Assembly (NCBI RefSeq): GCF_001887355.1
Contig: NZ_MPIN01000002.1
Span: forward strand, 620,001-684,000
DNA from: Cystobacter ferrugineus
GTDB taxonomy: Bacteria; Myxococcota; Myxococcia; Myxococcales; Myxococcaceae
DNA length: 64,000 nucleotides
Direction of reading: 5' to 3'
Positions 29,371 through 39,297 of this stretch are shown piece after piece. Position 1 is the first letter of the stretch; each line of letters begins with the position of its first letter. The notes below the pieces were generated by a model. That model had not been told where the DNA came from and did not search any database. It saw nothing but the letters and a program-made list of their open reading frames with translations. The translations under genes and the position numbers were made by a program.

Positions 29371-30459
29371 TCACGCCCGGCGCAGGGTGATGATGGCCAA
29401 TTCCGCCGGAGCGCCCAGCCGCACCGGCGGCCCGGTGGTGCCCGCGCCGCGGTTCACGTACAGCCACGAGCGGCCCTGCCGGTAGAGCCCCGCCGTCCAC
29501 CGGCTGATGAACCGGGCCAGCGACAGGCCGCGCACGCCCGGCACCGCGAGCTGTCCGCCGTGGGTGTGCCCCGAGAGGGTCAGCTCGACCTGGTGGGCCT
29601 GGGCCTGGGGGAACAGGTTGGGGTCATGCGCGAGCAGCACCGTGGGCACCCCGTCCGGCCGGGCCGCGAGGGCTCGCCGCAGGTCGTGGCGCGAGGTCCA
29701 GGTGTCGTCCACCCCCGCGACGTACAGCCGCGCGTTGCCCCGCTCCACCACCACGCCGCGGTTGCGCAGCACGGTCAGGCCATGTCGCTCCAGCGAATGG
29801 ACGAAGCGCTCCCCGTCCGTGAAGTAGTCGTGGTTGCCCATGCAGGCGAACACGCCGTCCCGGGCACGCAGCCCACCGAGCGCCCGGGAGACCGCCTCGA
29901 CATGCGAGGAGCCCTGGGTGATGAGGTCTCCCGTGACGGACATCAGGTCGACGTCAAGGGCATTGAGGCGGGCGACCCAGGTGGCCACGCGGCTCTCGGG
30001 GACATAGGGGCCGCAGTGCACGTCGGAGATCTGCCCGATGCGATAGCCGTCCAGTTCGGGGGCGAGCCCTTCCACACGCACCTCGAGCCTCCGCAGCCGG
30101 GGCCGGCCGAGCACCGAGTGCGCCCCCGCGGCGAGCGCCAGGACGCCACAGGCACCCCAGACCCAGGCGCGGGGCAGGCCCGCGTGGATGGCCAGCGAGG
30201 CGGGAAGCAGGAGCACGCCGAACACCAGGCATGCCGTCCACCAGCCCAGCGTCAGGTAGGCCATGCGCGCGGGGCTCGTGGACTGCCAGGGCGTCTGCAG
30301 GTGGCGCAGATAGGGGAGCGACACCAGCACCGCCCCCAGCGCCGGCAGGGGCGAGTGGGTGACCACGCAGGCCCACAGCACCGCGGGGAGCTGGATCAGG
30401 GCGACGAAGAGGATCGTGAGGACCTGGAGTCGGCCCAGGGAGGGGGGAGCGCGGGACAT
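29371..30459 (-). CDS. Membrane-anchored metallophosphoesterase
   Basis: This 362-residue protein has four to five hydrophobic segments in the first 125 residues and then a calcineurin-like phosphoesterase domain. The metal motifs are present: QISDVHCGP, VTGDLI, MGNHDYF and SGHTHGGQ. This is the YkuE-like arrangement, whose members act on phospho-lipid or nucleotide substrates at the membrane. ATG 30459 is the start of the plausible protein; the upstream open region is a shadow of the kinase. It lies 43 nt after the sensor kinase stop and may be co-transcribed with it. Confidence 0.88.
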   Translation of the reverse strand: MSRAPPSLGRLQVLTILFVALIQLPAVLWACVVTHSPLPALGAVLVSLPYLRHLQTPWQSTSPARMAYLTLGWWTACLVFGVLLLPASLAIHAGLPRAWVWGACGVLALAAGAHSVLGRPRLRRLEVRVEGLAPELDGYRIGQISDVHCGPYVPESRVATWVARLNALDVDLMSVTGDLITQGSSHVEAVSRALGGLRARDGVFACMGNHDYFTDGERFVHSLERHGLTVLRNRGVVVERGNARLYVAGVDDTWTSRHDLRRALAARPDGVPTVLLAHDPNLFPQAQAHQVELTLSGHTHGGQLAVPGVRGLSLARFISRWTAGLYRQGRSWLYVNRGAGTTGPPVRLGAPAELAIITLRRA

Positions 30460-30502
30460 GGACCCCCCATGTCTAACGCACGCGCGCGGGGAGTGCTGGA
30501 AC

Positions 30503-33244
30503 TCAGGCGTTGGCGTGCCGCCTGCCCTCCACCCCGTGCAGGGGGAGGCTGAAGCAGAACGTGGTGCCCTCGCCGGGGGTACTTTCCAGCCAGATGCGGC
30601 CGCCATGCGCCTCGATGATGCGCGAGCTCAGGTGCAGCCCCAGTCCGGCCATGCCCGCGTAGCCTGGCGCTCCGGAAGGCAGGGGCTCGTAGAGCGGCTC
30701 GAAGACATGGGGTTGGCGCTCGGGGGGAATGCCGGGGCCGTGGTCGTGGACCGACACCACGGCCTCGTTGCCCGCGCACCCCAGCCGGACCTCGATGGGC
30801 CGGGCGGGCGGTGAGTAGCGCAGGGCGTTCTCCAGCAGGTGGGCCAGCACCTCGCCCATGCGCTGGCGGTCCGCCTCGATGATGGGCGTCTCCTCGGCGA
30901 CGAGGTGGATGGGGTGTTCCGTGCTGCGCGACAGGCTGGCGACGTGCTCGGCCAGCAGGGCGCGCAGGTCCACCCGGTCCCGCTCCAGCTTCGTCAGGCC
31001 CGGTGTCATCCGCAGGGCCGTGAACAGGTGCTCCACGAGCCGTCCCAGCCGCCGGGCCCCCCGGGAGATGGCGGCGAGTCCCTTGCGCTGGCGCTCGGAG
31101 CCCGGCTCCTTCCAGGTGAGGATGTCCGCCCACGTCTGGAGCGTGGTCACCGGCGTCTTCAGCTCGTGGGCCGCCGCCGACATGAACTCCTCGCGCAGCC
31201 GCAGGGCCTCGCGTACCTCCTGGAACAGCCGGGCCTTCTCGATGGCCACCGCGACGAGCTGGCCCACGGTGGTGTGGAACTCGCGCTCGCTCGTGGACAG
31301 ATCCAACGGCTCCCGGGAGAAGCTCGCCAGGACGCCCACCATCCGCCCGCGCGAGTGCAGGGGGATGAGCACCACGCTGGCGAAGCCCTCCCGCTTCGCC
31401 AGCGCGTGGCCCGGGAAGCACACGTCTCCGCCCCCCTGGGCGTCGATGAGCTGGATCGCCTCGTCCTGGACGGCTCCGGGGGGGAGCTCGCACGGGGTCA
31501 GCTCCTCCACGTCCTCGCGGCTCGTCGACGAGAAGCCATGAGCGGCCACCCGGGTGAAGCGCGAGGGATCCGGATGCGCCAGCCACAGCCCGACGGCATC
31601 CGCGCCCAGCGCCTGGCGGCACTGCTCGCTGGCCACGGAGGTGATGCGTTCGAACTCCACCTCGCGCACCAGGGCCTGCCCGATGCGGGCCAGGGCCTGC
31701 TCTCGCGCCAGGAGCCGGGTCCGCTCCTCCTCGATCTTCTTGCGTCCGGTGATGTCGTGGAGGACGACCTCGCCGAGGATGATCCGCCCGGTGGCGTCGC
31801 GTACCGGGGCCCCGTTGACGCTCATGAGGTACTCCTCGCCCGTGAGCGAGCACATGCGCAGCTCCAGGTCCGAGAAGGTCTCTCCCCGCAGCGCGCGCAC
31901 CAGGGGCAGTTCCTCCAGGGAGAGGGGACGGCCGTCGGCATGGCGGATCCTCGAGCGCTGGAGGTGGTCGGCCAGGTGCATGTCCAGATGGGAGCGATCC
32001 TCGGCGCTCAGCAGCCGCAGCCCGGCGGGGTTGGCGTCGAACAACCGCCCATCCGGACTGGCCAGGAGGATGGCATCCGGCACGCTGGCGATGATGGCGG
32101 CGAGTTGCCGGGCATGGTCCTCGGCCTCGGCGCGCAGGGCATCCACCTCGCGCTGGCGTTGGGCGATGTGGGTGGCCATCTGGTTGAAGGCCTCGCCGAG
32201 CTCCTCCATTTCGTCGCCCGTCTGGATGTGGACGCGCCGGGCCATGTCCCCCTGGCCCAGGGCGTGGGCGAGCGCCTGGAGCTGACGCACGGGCCGCGTC
32301 TGACGGCGCGACAGCACCACGGCCAGCATGCCGCTGAACAGCGCGATGCCGATGACGGCGCCCAGCTTCAGGTACAGCCGCTGGGTGAGCGGGGCCATCG
32401 CGGACTCGCGCGAGGCCATCACCCCCACGGCCCAGTCGTAGCGGGGCGTGGGCACGAAGGCCCCCAGGATGTCTTCCTGGGTGAGGGGGTCCGTGGCCTG
32501 GTCGATCCGCATGGCGCGGCCCTCGAGCGCCGCGCGCAGCGGGGGGAACGAGGCGAAGGCCAGGCCGCGCTCGAAGGGCAGGGTGGGGGAGTGGGTGTGG
32601 AAGGCCAGCCGGCCGGCGGGGTCCACCAGGAGGATCTCCTGTTGGGAGTGGTGCCGGGCGGAGAGATAGCGCTGGGCCAGCAGGTGGGTCTCCATCACCA
32701 CGTCCACCACGCCCATGGGTTGTCCCCGAGCGTCGCGGATCGGCACGGCGACGATCAGCCCCGCGCGCACGGGCCGCCGCAGCTCGAGCACCTCCGAGAC
32801 GACGGGCGTGTTGGTGGCCATCACCTTCTGGAAGTAGGGCCGGTCTCCAATCCAGAGCCGGGGCTCGGCGGGCATCTCCGGGTCTCCCCAGCCGCGGTTG
32901 CGGCCCTGGGCGTCGTAGACCCCGACCGAGCTGAAGCGGGTGTGGTGCCCGGTGAGTTGCAGCAGGTGCGCATCCAACAGCTTGGGGTTGAGCGTGCGCA
33001 CGAGGGGATCATTGGCCAGCGCCCAGCCCAGATCGATCGCCGCCTCGAAGGACTCGGTGACCTGCACGGCGACGGCATGGGCCGTGAGGCGCTGCGCGTC
33101 CAGGAGCGTCTTGCGCGTCATCCGCGCGTCCTCGACGAGATCCACGCTCAGTAAAACCATCACCGGCAGCAGTACCGCGGCGGAGGCGAGCAACAGCTTG
33201 CGCTGGAAGGTCAGGCGCAACGGAGCGCCGGGGACGGTTCGCAC
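30503..33244 (-). CDS. Membrane sensor histidine kinase (dCache-HAMP-PAS-GAF)
   Basis: This is a 913-residue kinase. A first membrane segment (about 16-35) leads to a periplasmic sensor (40-290) of dCache type with DRPYFQKVMATNTPVVSEV. A second segment (292-312), HAMP (314-366), PAS (380-500) and GAF (520-670) follow. HisKA has His693 in AAHELKTP, and HATPase (about 790-905) has NALRYSPP, DHGPGIP and GLGLHLSS. The start is a GTG at 33244, without a strong ribosome site, so it could be slightly off. No cognate regulator is adjacent. Confidence 0.9.
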   Translation of the reverse strand: MRTVPGAPLRLTFQRKLLLASAAVLLPVMVLLSVDLVEDARMTRKTLLDAQRLTAHAVAVQVTESFEAAIDLGWALANDPLVRTLNPKLLDAHLLQLTGHHTRFSSVGVYDAQGRNRGWGDPEMPAEPRLWIGDRPYFQKVMATNTPVVSEVLELRRPVRAGLIVAVPIRDARGQPMGVVDVVMETHLLAQRYLSARHHSQQEILLVDPAGRLAFHTHSPTLPFERGLAFASFPPLRAALEGRAMRIDQATDPLTQEDILGAFVPTPRYDWAVGVMASRESAMAPLTQRLYLKLGAVIGIALFSGMLAVVLSRRQTRPVRQLQALAHALGQGDMARRVHIQTGDEMEELGEAFNQMATHIAQRQREVDALRAEAEDHARQLAAIIASVPDAILLASPDGRLFDANPAGLRLLSAEDRSHLDMHLADHLQRSRIRHADGRPLSLEELPLVRALRGETFSDLELRMCSLTGEEYLMSVNGAPVRDATGRIILGEVVLHDITGRKKIEEERTRLLAREQALARIGQALVREVEFERITSVASEQCRQALGADAVGLWLAHPDPSRFTRVAAHGFSSTSREDVEELTPCELPPGAVQDEAIQLIDAQGGGDVCFPGHALAKREGFASVVLIPLHSRGRMVGVLASFSREPLDLSTSEREFHTTVGQLVAVAIEKARLFQEVREALRLREEFMSAAAHELKTPVTTLQTWADILTWKEPGSERQRKGLAAISRGARRLGRLVEHLFTALRMTPGLTKLERDRVDLRALLAEHVASLSRSTEHPIHLVAEETPIIEADRQRMGEVLAHLLENALRYSPPARPIEVRLGCAGNEAVVSVHDHGPGIPPERQPHVFEPLYEPLPSGAPGYAGMAGLGLHLSSRIIEAHGGRIWLESTPGEGTTFCFSLPLHGVEGRRHANA

Positions 33245-33515
33245 CCATTCACAACCCCATGTGTTCCCTCCCCTCGTCCCTGGCCTTTCCGGGGCGCTTC
33301 CGGAGCAGGCGGGCCGCCGACCCCAGGCCCAGGGAAGTAAGAGAATCCAGGGCTGCCTTCCGGGTCAAAAAACCCGTTTTCAGAGGGGGAACCCACGTAT
33401 GTCCACTGGCGAACAGCTTCATTCTTTTAAGTTTTACTCGATTTTCCAATAAGACACCTTGCGCCTGCCCTGGCAGTCAAGATGGAGCCAGGCCCGACAT
33501 CTGCGAGGAGTTTCA

Positions 33516-34856
33516 ATGAGCTCGAGACTGTGGAAGACGCTGGGAATGCGCGGGTTGCTGACGGTGGGAATGGGGGGCGTGCTGCTGGGCGCCGGAGCCT
33601 GTGGTGGCGCCGCGCAGGAGCCCGCTGACCAGGTCACCGAGACCCAGGCGCGCCCGCTCGCGGCGGCGCCCATCGGGCAGACGATCTGGCTCAAGGCGTG
33701 CTCGACCCAGAAGTACGTGTCGGCGGACAAGAACATCAGCGCGGACGCACCCCTGGTGGCCGACCGTGCCGCCGCGGCGGGCTGGGAGCAGTTCCAGGTG
33801 GGTGACGCGGGCAACGGCTACATCACGCTGCGCGTGGCCGAGACGGGCCAGTACGTGTCGGCGGACACGAACCTGGGCGGCAAGCTCGTGGCCAACCGCG
33901 CGAGCGCGAGCGACTGGGAGCACTTCCAGTGGGTGGACTACGGCAATGGCTCCATCGGCTTGAAGGCCCGGAGCAACGGCCTGTTCGTGACCTCGGACCT
34001 GAACCAGGGCGCCGCGGGGCCGCTGGTGGCCAGCCGCGCGGCCTCGGGCGGGTGCTGGGAGTCCTTCTCGTGGGCCTCCGTGGGCGGTGGTGGCGGCAAC
34101 CCGGGTGGCAACTGGGTGCAGATCTGGAGCGACGAGTTCGACGGCACCAGCATCAACACGTCCAACTGGGCCTATGTCACCAACATCCACGTGAACAACG
34201 AGCAGCAGCAGTACACGACCTCGTCGGAGAACGTGCAGGTCAGCAACGGCACCCTCAAGCTCATCGCCCGCTACAAGCCGACCAACGGCTACCCGTACAC
34301 CTCGGGCCGTCTGGAGAGCGCGGGCAAGCGCGAGTTCGCACACGGCCGCATCGAGGCGCGCATCAAGCTGCCGGTGGGCCCCGGGCTGTGGCCGGCGTTC
34401 TGGCTGCTCGGCAATGACATCGCGACCAACCCCTGGCCGAGCTGTGGTGAGCTCGACATCATGGAGAACGTGGGCTACGGCGACTGGACGTCGGGCGCGC
34501 TGCATGGCCCCGGCTACTCGGGCAACACGCCCATCAACAGCCGCTTCTACCCGAACTCGTCCGTGAGCAACTGGCACGTGTACCGCACCGAGTACTCCCC
34601 CACGGACATCAAATGGTACATCGACGACGTGCTGGTGAAGACCACGCTCAAGTCCGAGGTCACGCGCTACGGCAACTGGGTGTACGACAAGCCGTACTAC
34701 ATCATCCTCAACCTGGCGGTGGGTGGCACCTATCCGCAGGGCGTCAACGGCGCCACCTACCCGTACCCCGGCGTGCCGCAGTCCACGGCGGACCTCATCC
34801 GCAACACGCCCCAGGTCATGGAAGTCGACTGGGTGCGCGCCTACCAGTGGCGGTAG
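33516..34856 (+). CDS. GH16 beta-glucanase lipoprotein with fascin-like trefoil
   Basis: This 446-residue exported protein has a hydrophobic leader with Cys in GAGACGG, so it may be lipid-anchored. Residues 50-195 hold three similar units (YVSADKN, YVSADTN, LFVTSDLN, each followed by a W-E/W-x-F motif), which makes a fascin-type beta-trefoil, probably a glycan-binding module. After a Gly-rich linker comes a GH16 domain with catalytic CGELDIMENVG, as in laminarinases and beta-1,3-glucanases. Start ATG 33516 follows GAGGAG by 5 nt. It probably attacks fungal or algal beta-glucan, fitting a predator or saprophyte. Confidence 0.92.
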   Translation: MSSRLWKTLGMRGLLTVGMGGVLLGAGACGGAAQEPADQVTETQARPLAAAPIGQTIWLKACSTQKYVSADKNISADAPLVADRAAAAGWEQFQVGDAGNGYITLRVAETGQYVSADTNLGGKLVANRASASDWEHFQWVDYGNGSIGLKARSNGLFVTSDLNQGAAGPLVASRAASGGCWESFSWASVGGGGGNPGGNWVQIWSDEFDGTSINTSNWAYVTNIHVNNEQQQYTTSSENVQVSNGTLKLIARYKPTNGYPYTSGRLESAGKREFAHGRIEARIKLPVGPGLWPAFWLLGNDIATNPWPSCGELDIMENVGYGDWTSGALHGPGYSGNTPINSRFYPNSSVSNWHVYRTEYSPTDIKWYIDDVLVKTTLKSEVTRYGNWVYDKPYYIILNLAVGGTYPQGVNGATYPYPGVPQSTADLIRNTPQVMEVDWVRAYQWR

Positions 34857-34902
34857 CGGATAGGAGCGCGTCCGACGCTCCGTTCCTCGACTGAAGCGTC
34901 CT

Positions 34903-34964
34903 CACTTGCCGGTCCTTCCGCTCGTGCACATGTGGTGCACGGGCAGTGAAGGCACCGGCAAGTG
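34903..34964 (+). terminator. Long hairpin between GH16 and FG-GAP genes
   Basis: A 62-nt imperfect palindrome has an outer perfect 11-bp stem (CACTTGCCGGT with ACCGGCAAGTG), then CCTTC/GAAGG pairing with a small bulge, and an inner GTGCAC/GTGCAC stem around ATGTG. It ends 18 nt before the next start codon, and its foot is followed by CGTTTC rather than a long T run. It may be a terminator for the glucanase, an attenuator in the leader of the FG-GAP gene, or a palindromic repeat element. Confidence 0.5.
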
Positions 34965-34982
34965 CGTTTCGGGAGGGGACGG

Positions 34983-37423
34983 ATGGGGACGCGGATTGGC
35001 CTGATGGCGGGCGTGGGGTTGTGTCTGGCGTGTGGGGTGGTGTTGCCTGGTGCGGACATCCCGGGGCTCCCGGGTGGGCTGAAGCCTCCTCCCCGGCCGG
35101 GCCCGCCGTCGACGCCCTCGCCGGGAGAAGCCCCCGAGGAACCGCCCGACGTGGGTGTGGGCACGCCGCCCGAGCTGCCCACGGACCCTCCCTCCGAGCC
35201 CCCTCCGGCTCCGGGCGGCGGCGACGCGCGTGGGCGGTGGCTGCGCGCTTCCTTCTACGCGGGGGTGTCCCCCGAGGGCCTGGCGGTCGGTGACTTCAAC
35301 GGGGATGGCGCGCCAGACGCGGCCATCAACGCGGGGGGGCGCAACTACAGCAGTGAGTATGTCCCTCGGACGGGGGAGTTCCTGCTGCTGCGCAACGACG
35401 GAGCGGGGCGCCTCGCTCCGGCCGCGGAACCATTCCGTCTGACGAGCTCCGGGCGCATCGTGGCGGGTGACGCCAATGGGGATGGCCACCTGGACGCGCT
35501 CGTGGGCACCCTCTTCGGCCTCCGGATCCTGCTGGGTCAGGGGGACGGCTCCTTCGTGGAGCATGCGTTGCCGTGGTCTTCCACCGACGGCATCGTCTCG
35601 AGCCTGGGCCTGTGGCCCTCGGCCTCGGGTCCCTCCACGCTCTGGACCCTGGGCAATCATGAGGGTCGCCCCGCGGGTATGGCGGGCTTCTTCATGCTGC
35701 GCCCCTCGGGAATGGGCACGTGGAGTTCCAGGTCCCTGACGCTGACCCTGCATGACACCGACTACCCGGTGGTGTACGGGACCGACTCGGGACGGGCGGC
35801 GGCGATCGCGGACTTCAACGAGGATGGCCTCCCGGATGTGGCATTCAACGGCGCCCAGGGCCATGGGTGGCGCGCGCATGTCCTCCTGGGCACCGCCTTG
35901 GGCCATGTCCAGCCGTCGGGTGAGTTCCCCACGTCGCGGTTCTTCCGCCACGTGTACGCCGCGGACTTCAATCGGGACGGGCATGTGGATCTGCTCGGCG
36001 CCGGGGACTCCTTCCTGGAGCTGTTCCTGGGCAACGGGCACGGGGGTTTCTCCGAGGGGCACCTTCAGGACCTCTCCTCCGTGGCGGAGGATGCCGCCGT
36101 GGTGGACTTCGACGGAGATGGCGCCCAGGACGTGGTGGCCCTGCACGGCTCGACGTCGGAGGTGTCTCTGTTCCGGGGCAAGGGCGATGGAACGCTCGTG
36201 GCTCACGGCCGTCTGACGGTGGGCCGGCGTCCGCGCGCCGCAGCCGTGGCGGACCTGGACCGCGATGGCGAGGTGGAGCTTCTGGTGGCCGAGGCGGATG
36301 ACAACACGGTGTCCGTGTACACGGTGCCTCCCGAGCCCTGGTCCCCACCGGCTGTCGCCACCGCGTGTCCCCTGGACCTTCAAGCCATTTCCATCGAGGA
36401 GACCGTGTCGCCGGTGGCTCGTTTCCAGGTGGGACAGGCGACCTCGCCCGCCATGACGGTGGGGGATTTCGATGGAGATGGCCGGAGGGATCTCGCGCTC
36501 GCGCAAGGGGCGTCCGGCTGGTGTTGAACCGGGGAGATGGAACGTTCACCACCCGGGATGTCCCGGACACCTCCAGCGTGACCAGCCTGGCCGCGGGCGA
36601 CTTCGACGGGGATGGACGCGTGGACCTCGCCGTCATCTCGAGCGGGTCGCCGGTGTACGTCTTGTGGAACGACCCGGAGGGACATTTCGAGGCGCGTACG
36701 GCCCTGGGGTTCTCCGATGCGCACGGTTTGCGGGCCGGGGACTTCAACGCGGATGGTCGCATGGATCTGGTGGCGTCCTTCGCCGGGGGTTGTCTGGGGA
36801 GGGCGAGCCGGTTCACCAACCTGGGCCAGCGCACCTTCCGCGAGGACGTGTTGACGGACCACAACCCCGAGCCGGATGACCGGTGCCCGGGCTCGAGCGC
36901 GGCGCTGGCCGGGGACTTCAATGCAGACGGCACGCTGGACCTGGTCCACACCACGCTGGGTATCAACCTCAACCCCACCGCGAAGGATGGCACCACGCTG
37001 CCGGGCCATGGGTTCGATTCGGCCCCCTTCAGGAATGAAGCCTGGGGCGTGGACGCGGATGGTGATGGCAGGCTGGACGTGGTGAACCGTGTGCGTCCCT
37101 CGGTGGCGGAGGTGCGGTTCTATCCGGGAGATGGGCATGGCACGCTGGGAGCCCCGTTCACCTGCGCGCTGCCTCCTCTCGGTCGGCTGCTCACCTGGGA
37201 AGACGTGAATGGCGATGGCCGCGCCGATGTCGTCGCCGAAACACAAGACGGCCAGGGGCTCTGGCTGGCGTTGGGCTCCGGCCAGGGCAAGTGGAGCACG
37301 TGGCGCTACCCGCTGGGCGGCGCGGTGACGTGGGCGCGCGCGGTGGACCTGGTGGGGGATGCCCGCCCCGAGCTCGTCGTGCTGATGGGCTCGGGGGAGC
37401 TGAGGGCGCTGCCAACGCCGTGA
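34983..37423 (+). pseudogene. FG-GAP repeat lipoprotein, frameshifted
   Basis: The protein starts at ATG 34983 (ribosome site GGGAGGGG) with a leader ending in LACG. A Pro-rich stalk (about 30-85) and repeated DFNxDGxxD calcium-binding blades of the FG-GAP/VCBS propeller type follow. The first frame ends at TGA 36525-36527. Identical-style repeats (LNRGDGTF, GDFDGDGRVDLAV) continue in the -1 frame from about 36513 to the stop at 37423. A one-base loss in the GGGGCG run near 36510-36515 would explain it. The whole would be about 813 residues with roughly a dozen repeats. Assembly error is a real alternative. Confidence 0.75.
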
Positions 37424-37424
37424 C

Positions 37425-39179
37425 TCAGGTGCGCTGGAGGATGGACTCGACCGCCGCCCGGGCGATGGGGTGATAGCGCTCGGCATGGTCCTGGTAGAGC
37501 TGCCGCGCGCGCGCCTTGCCCTCGGGGGTCTTCACCAGCGCGCCATAGAGGGGCTTGAGGTACTTCATCCGGCCCACCTCGCCGAGGAAGGTCGCGGTGC
37601 GCTCCCAGGCGGGCTCCCAGCCCGAGCGCAGCGCCACCGTGAGCCAGGCCACCAGCACCTCCGCGTTGCCGCTCCGGGTGAGGTGGAAGCGCTCGTCCAG
37701 CTCGCGCAGCGTCTGGCGTGGCGTCTGCGCGGGCAGCCGATCGATGTAGAGATGCCACTCGGCCGGGGTCCAGTCCTTCACGTCCTCGGCGGAGGGCACC
37801 TGTCCCGTGAAGCGCGCCAGGGCCGCGAGCCGCTCGGAGTGGGCCGTGGGCGCGCCCGGGGGAATGCCCGGCCGACTCAGGTAGGCCTCCGCGTCCACCT
37901 TCGCCAGCGCGCCCGGCAGGCGCCGCTCCACGAAGGCGGTGAACTCCTCGGTGGTGAGCGCCTGGAAGCGGTGCGCCTGGAGGTAGTCGCGCAGGAAGCC
38001 GTCGAAGGCGTCGCGGCCCACCGCGTCCTCCAGGGCGCGCAGCAAGAGGTAGCCCTTCTCATACGGCACGTTCGAGAAGGCCTCGTCCGGATCCACCCCC
38101 GTCAGGTGGGTGCGCAGGCACGTGAGCTGCGGGTGCTCCTTGAAGTGCAGGAGGGTTTCTTGCAGCGCGCCCCGGCCCAGGGTGGCGTGCAGCGCCGCCA
38201 CGTCCTTGCCGTAGAGCGCCTCCACGATGCGCCGCTCGGCGAAGACGGTGAAGCCCTCGTTGAGCCAGAAGTGCTCGGCGGATGCATTGGTGACGAGGTT
38301 GCCCGTCCACGAGTGCGCCAGCTCGTGCGCCACCACCGACACCAGGCTCTTGTCCCCGGCGAGCAGGGTCGGGGTGAGGAAGGTCAGGCGCGGGTTCTCC
38401 ATGCCGCCGTAGGGGAACGAGGGCGGCATCGTCAGCAGATCGAACCGCTCCCAGTCATACGGGCCGAAGAGCGCCTCGGCCGTGCGCAGCATGGCGTCCA
38501 CGTCCTCGAACTCGGCGGCGGCGCGCTCGAGCACCTCGGGCTCGGCCCACACGCGCGAGCGCGGCCCCAGCTCCTTGGAGGCAATCCGCCCCACCGCGAA
38601 CGCCAGCAGGTAGGGAGGAATGGGTTGGGGCATCTCGTAGCGCTCCACCGCCTCCTCTCCCTTTTCCTCGCGCCCGACGAAGCCCGCGGCCATCACCGCC
38701 CTGAGCTCGCGGGGCACGGTGAGCTCCGCCTCGTAACGGATGCGCAGCCGCGGCGTGTCCTGCAGCGGCACCACCGAGCGCGCGTGGATGGCCTGGCACT
38801 GGCTGAAGAGGTACGGCGCCTGGCCTCCCGCCGTCTGCGCCGGCGTGAGCCACTGCAGGGCGCTCGCTCCAGGCGAGGTGCGGTAGCGCACCGTCAATTG
38901 CTTCACACCCGGACGCAGCTCCACGCGCAGGCGGCTGCCCAGGATGGGTTCCGGAGGTGACACGAGAAACGACAGGGGCCGGCCCTCTCCATCCACCACC
39001 GACTCCACGTCCAGCTCCCGGGTGTCCAGGTCCAACGGCCCCGCGGACGCCTCCTTCAACGTGAGGGTCGCCTCGGCGTGAAGCCGCCGGGACGGGAAGT
39101 CCACGCGCGCCTTCCAGGTGAGGTGCTCGGTCTCGGGTTGGGTGTCTTCGTTGTACGAGTGCGGATCGCGTCGGGCCAT
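37425..39179 (-). CDS. M1 family metallo-aminopeptidase
   Basis: This 584-residue zinc aminopeptidase is of the leukotriene-A4-hydrolase/M1 type. It has an N-terminal beta domain, the exopeptidase motif GGMEN at residues 258-262, zinc ligands HELAHSW (His285, His289) and NEG (Glu308), and a helical C-terminal domain. It has no signal peptide, so it is probably cytoplasmic. Start MARRDPHSYNEDTQPETEH at 39179 is preferred to an upstream start. It ends 1 nt from the FG-GAP stop on the other strand. Confidence 0.92.
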   Translation of the reverse strand: MARRDPHSYNEDTQPETEHLTWKARVDFPSRRLHAEATLTLKEASAGPLDLDTRELDVESVVDGEGRPLSFLVSPPEPILGSRLRVELRPGVKQLTVRYRTSPGASALQWLTPAQTAGGQAPYLFSQCQAIHARSVVPLQDTPRLRIRYEAELTVPRELRAVMAAGFVGREEKGEEAVERYEMPQPIPPYLLAFAVGRIASKELGPRSRVWAEPEVLERAAAEFEDVDAMLRTAEALFGPYDWERFDLLTMPPSFPYGGMENPRLTFLTPTLLAGDKSLVSVVAHELAHSWTGNLVTNASAEHFWLNEGFTVFAERRIVEALYGKDVAALHATLGRGALQETLLHFKEHPQLTCLRTHLTGVDPDEAFSNVPYEKGYLLLRALEDAVGRDAFDGFLRDYLQAHRFQALTTEEFTAFVERRLPGALAKVDAEAYLSRPGIPPGAPTAHSERLAALARFTGQVPSAEDVKDWTPAEWHLYIDRLPAQTPRQTLRELDERFHLTRSGNAEVLVAWLTVALRSGWEPAWERTATFLGEVGRMKYLKPLYGALVKTPEGKARARQLYQDHAERYHPIARAAVESILQRT

Positions 39180-39297
39180 GGGGACACACCTTACCCTCCA
39201 CGCCTCCACAGAGGGGGCCTCAACGGGCGATTGACTTTTGAATCAACCGGCGCGATGTCTCCCGCCAATCCTTTTTCCTGATTGGGAGCCTCATTCG

